In this document: positions 63,122 to 64,000 of the stretch, piece by piece
Numbering within the stretch: the first letter of the stretch is position 1
How the letters are laid out: each line of letters starts with the position of its first letter
NCBI RefSeq assembly: GCF_004794105.1
Contig: NZ_SRYR01000001.1
Coordinates: forward strand, 1-64,000
Origin: Clostridium sartagoforme
GTDB taxonomy: Bacteria; Bacillota; Clostridia; Clostridiales; Clostridiaceae
Length of the DNA: 64,000 nucleotides
Direction of reading: 5' to 3'
Program-made: the position numbers and the translations under genes
Notes under the pieces: model-generated
Seen by the model: the letters and a program-made list of their open reading frames with translations, nothing else
The model's database searches: none
Told to the model about the DNA's origin: nothing

Positions 63122-64000
63122 ATGAAAAGTAAGAAATTGCTTCGTTTCATAAGCTGTAGTTTAGCTACGTTTATGACAATAAGTAGTATTCCAGGAACAG
63201 CTATTGGAGGATTAAAAGAAGTTCAAGCTGTTGAAAAAGAAGAAAGCTATACACAGTATGTAGACCCATTTGTATCTACAGAGGTAGACTATGGCCAACT
63301 TTTCCCGGGAAGTGTTGTTCCGAATGGATTAGTTAAACTAAGCCCAGATACTTATCCTCATAATACTCTAGATCATGCTGGATACGATTATAAGAAGCTT
63401 CAAATTCAAGGATTTTCACATACTCGTATTGAGGGTGTTGGTGGTCAAGGGACAGGTGGAGATGTTTTAGTAACGCCTACTTATGTAGAATATACTGAAA
63501 GACCAAATGCAGTAACTAGAGCTATGAAGTACACTAAAGATGTAGAAAGTGCAAAACCTGGTTACTATAGTGTTGAATTAACACCGAACACTGGAAAAGA
63601 TAATGATGTTAAATCAGATACAGAAATGGGAAGAATCAAAGCTGAATTAACAACAGATCAACGTACTGGATATCATAGATATACATTCCCTAAGGCTGGA
63701 AATGTTAATATCTTAGCTGATTTAAATTATACATATCATGGAACTGATATTCGTGATGCCATTTTAGATGTAATAGAAGAAAGTGAAACTACTACTGCAT
63801 TAGGTGGAAGATTTAGTGGTAGAAACGTTGGGGGATCTGGAAAATATACTATGTATTTTTATATGGAAACTAGTAAGCCTGCCAATAACGTTAAAACTTG
63901 GAATGGAAAAAAACTAAGTGATGAAAAGTCTCAAAAAGGAAATGATTTAGGTGCTATTCTTAATTTTGATGTTCAAGAAAACGAAGAATTAGAATTAAAA
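63122..64000 (+). CDS. Secreted GH92 alpha-mannosidase, N-terminal part (cut by window end)
   Basis: The first 293 codons of a second GH92 enzyme. A signal peptide (about 1-37, ending VQA) is followed directly by the canonical GH92 N-terminal domain: QYVDPFVSTEVDYGQLFPGS, then PNGLVKLSPDT, GYDYKKLQIQGFSHTRIEG and GGDVLVTPT. This is the classical start of exo-alpha-mannosidases, with no N-terminal discoidin domain, unlike the gene before it. RBS GGGGGAG. It has its own promoter block shared with the PTS regulator gene. The catalytic acids lie beyond the window. Confidence 0.9.
   Translation, partial: MKSKKLLRFISCSLATFMTISSIPGTAIGGLKEVQAVEKEESYTQYVDPFVSTEVDYGQLFPGSVVPNGLVKLSPDTYPHNTLDHAGYDYKKLQIQGFSHTRIEGVGGQGTGGDVLVTPTYVEYTERPNAVTRAMKYTKDVESAKPGYYSVELTPNTGKDNDVKSDTEMGRIKAELTTDQRTGYHRYTFPKAGNVNILADLNYTYHGTDIRDAILDVIEESETTTALGGRFSGRNVGGSGKYTMYFYMETSKPANNVKTWNGKKLSDEKSQKGNDLGAILNFDVQENEELELK

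Overview
The window reads as chromosomal DNA of a low-GC, spore-forming Clostridium (sensu stricto type). Codon use is strongly A/T-biased, and most genes follow a strong AGGAGG-like ribosome binding site. The gene set fits a Gram-positive anaerobe: reverse rubrerythrin, GlnRS, a fructose-family PTS, LPXTG-anchored glycosidases and B12 salvage. No rRNA, tRNA, CRISPR array or prophage was seen. The species cannot be fixed from the sequence alone.

Layout. (1) 1-7787: a sucrose/fructan locus: a LacI regulator, divergent from two ABC permeases, a lipoprotein binding protein, GH32 hydrolase and fructokinase; no ABC ATPase is encoded here. (2) 7788-19700: mostly housekeeping and envelope genes: RsgA, a GNAT acetyltransferase, an ECF sigma/anti-sigma pair, DUF445, a chemoreceptor, GlnRS, a CPBP protease and a HAD phosphatase. 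(3) 19782-30540: cobalamin salvage: cobT-cobU-cobS-(CobU-like)-cobC-cbiB-cobD, then a B12 riboswitch and btuF-btuC-btuD-DUF71-cobQ. Corrin-ring synthesis genes are absent. (4) 30749-50602: mixed genes: a PAP2 phosphatase, reverse rubrerythrin behind a PerR-like promoter, paired DUF606 transporters with a Crp/Fnr regulator, TrmB, a cysteine desulfurase-like enzyme, an Asn/Met-repeat protein with a DUF4397 partner, ZIP transporter, GlpP-GlpK, a patatin and SbcDC. (5) 51007-52214: an IS30-family element with a doubly broken transposase. (6) 52365-64000: a likely alpha-mannoside locus: a PRD/EIIB/EIIA regulator, PTS EIIA-EIIC-EIIB, a 2030-residue cell-wall-anchored GH92 enzyme, and the start of a second secreted GH92 enzyme cut by the window end.

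How the parts work together. In region 6, surface GH92 enzymes would trim alpha-mannosides from host or yeast glycans and the PTS would import the product. The PTS regulator gene and the second GH92 gene carry the same ungapped 77-nt upstream block (57/77 identical), which suggests co-regulation. In region 3, an importer under riboswitch control brings in corrinoids and the cobT operon rebuilds the lower ligand. In region 1, sucrose or fructo-oligosaccharide would enter by ABC transport, be cut by GH32 and be phosphorylated by fructokinase.

The strongest leads are the shared PTS/GH92 upstream block, the phased TTACRAA boxes interrupted by the IS, the IS30 decay and long target duplication, the PerR-like box filling a promoter spacer, two CobU-like proteins with complementary motifs, and several uncharacterised structured intergenic segments.
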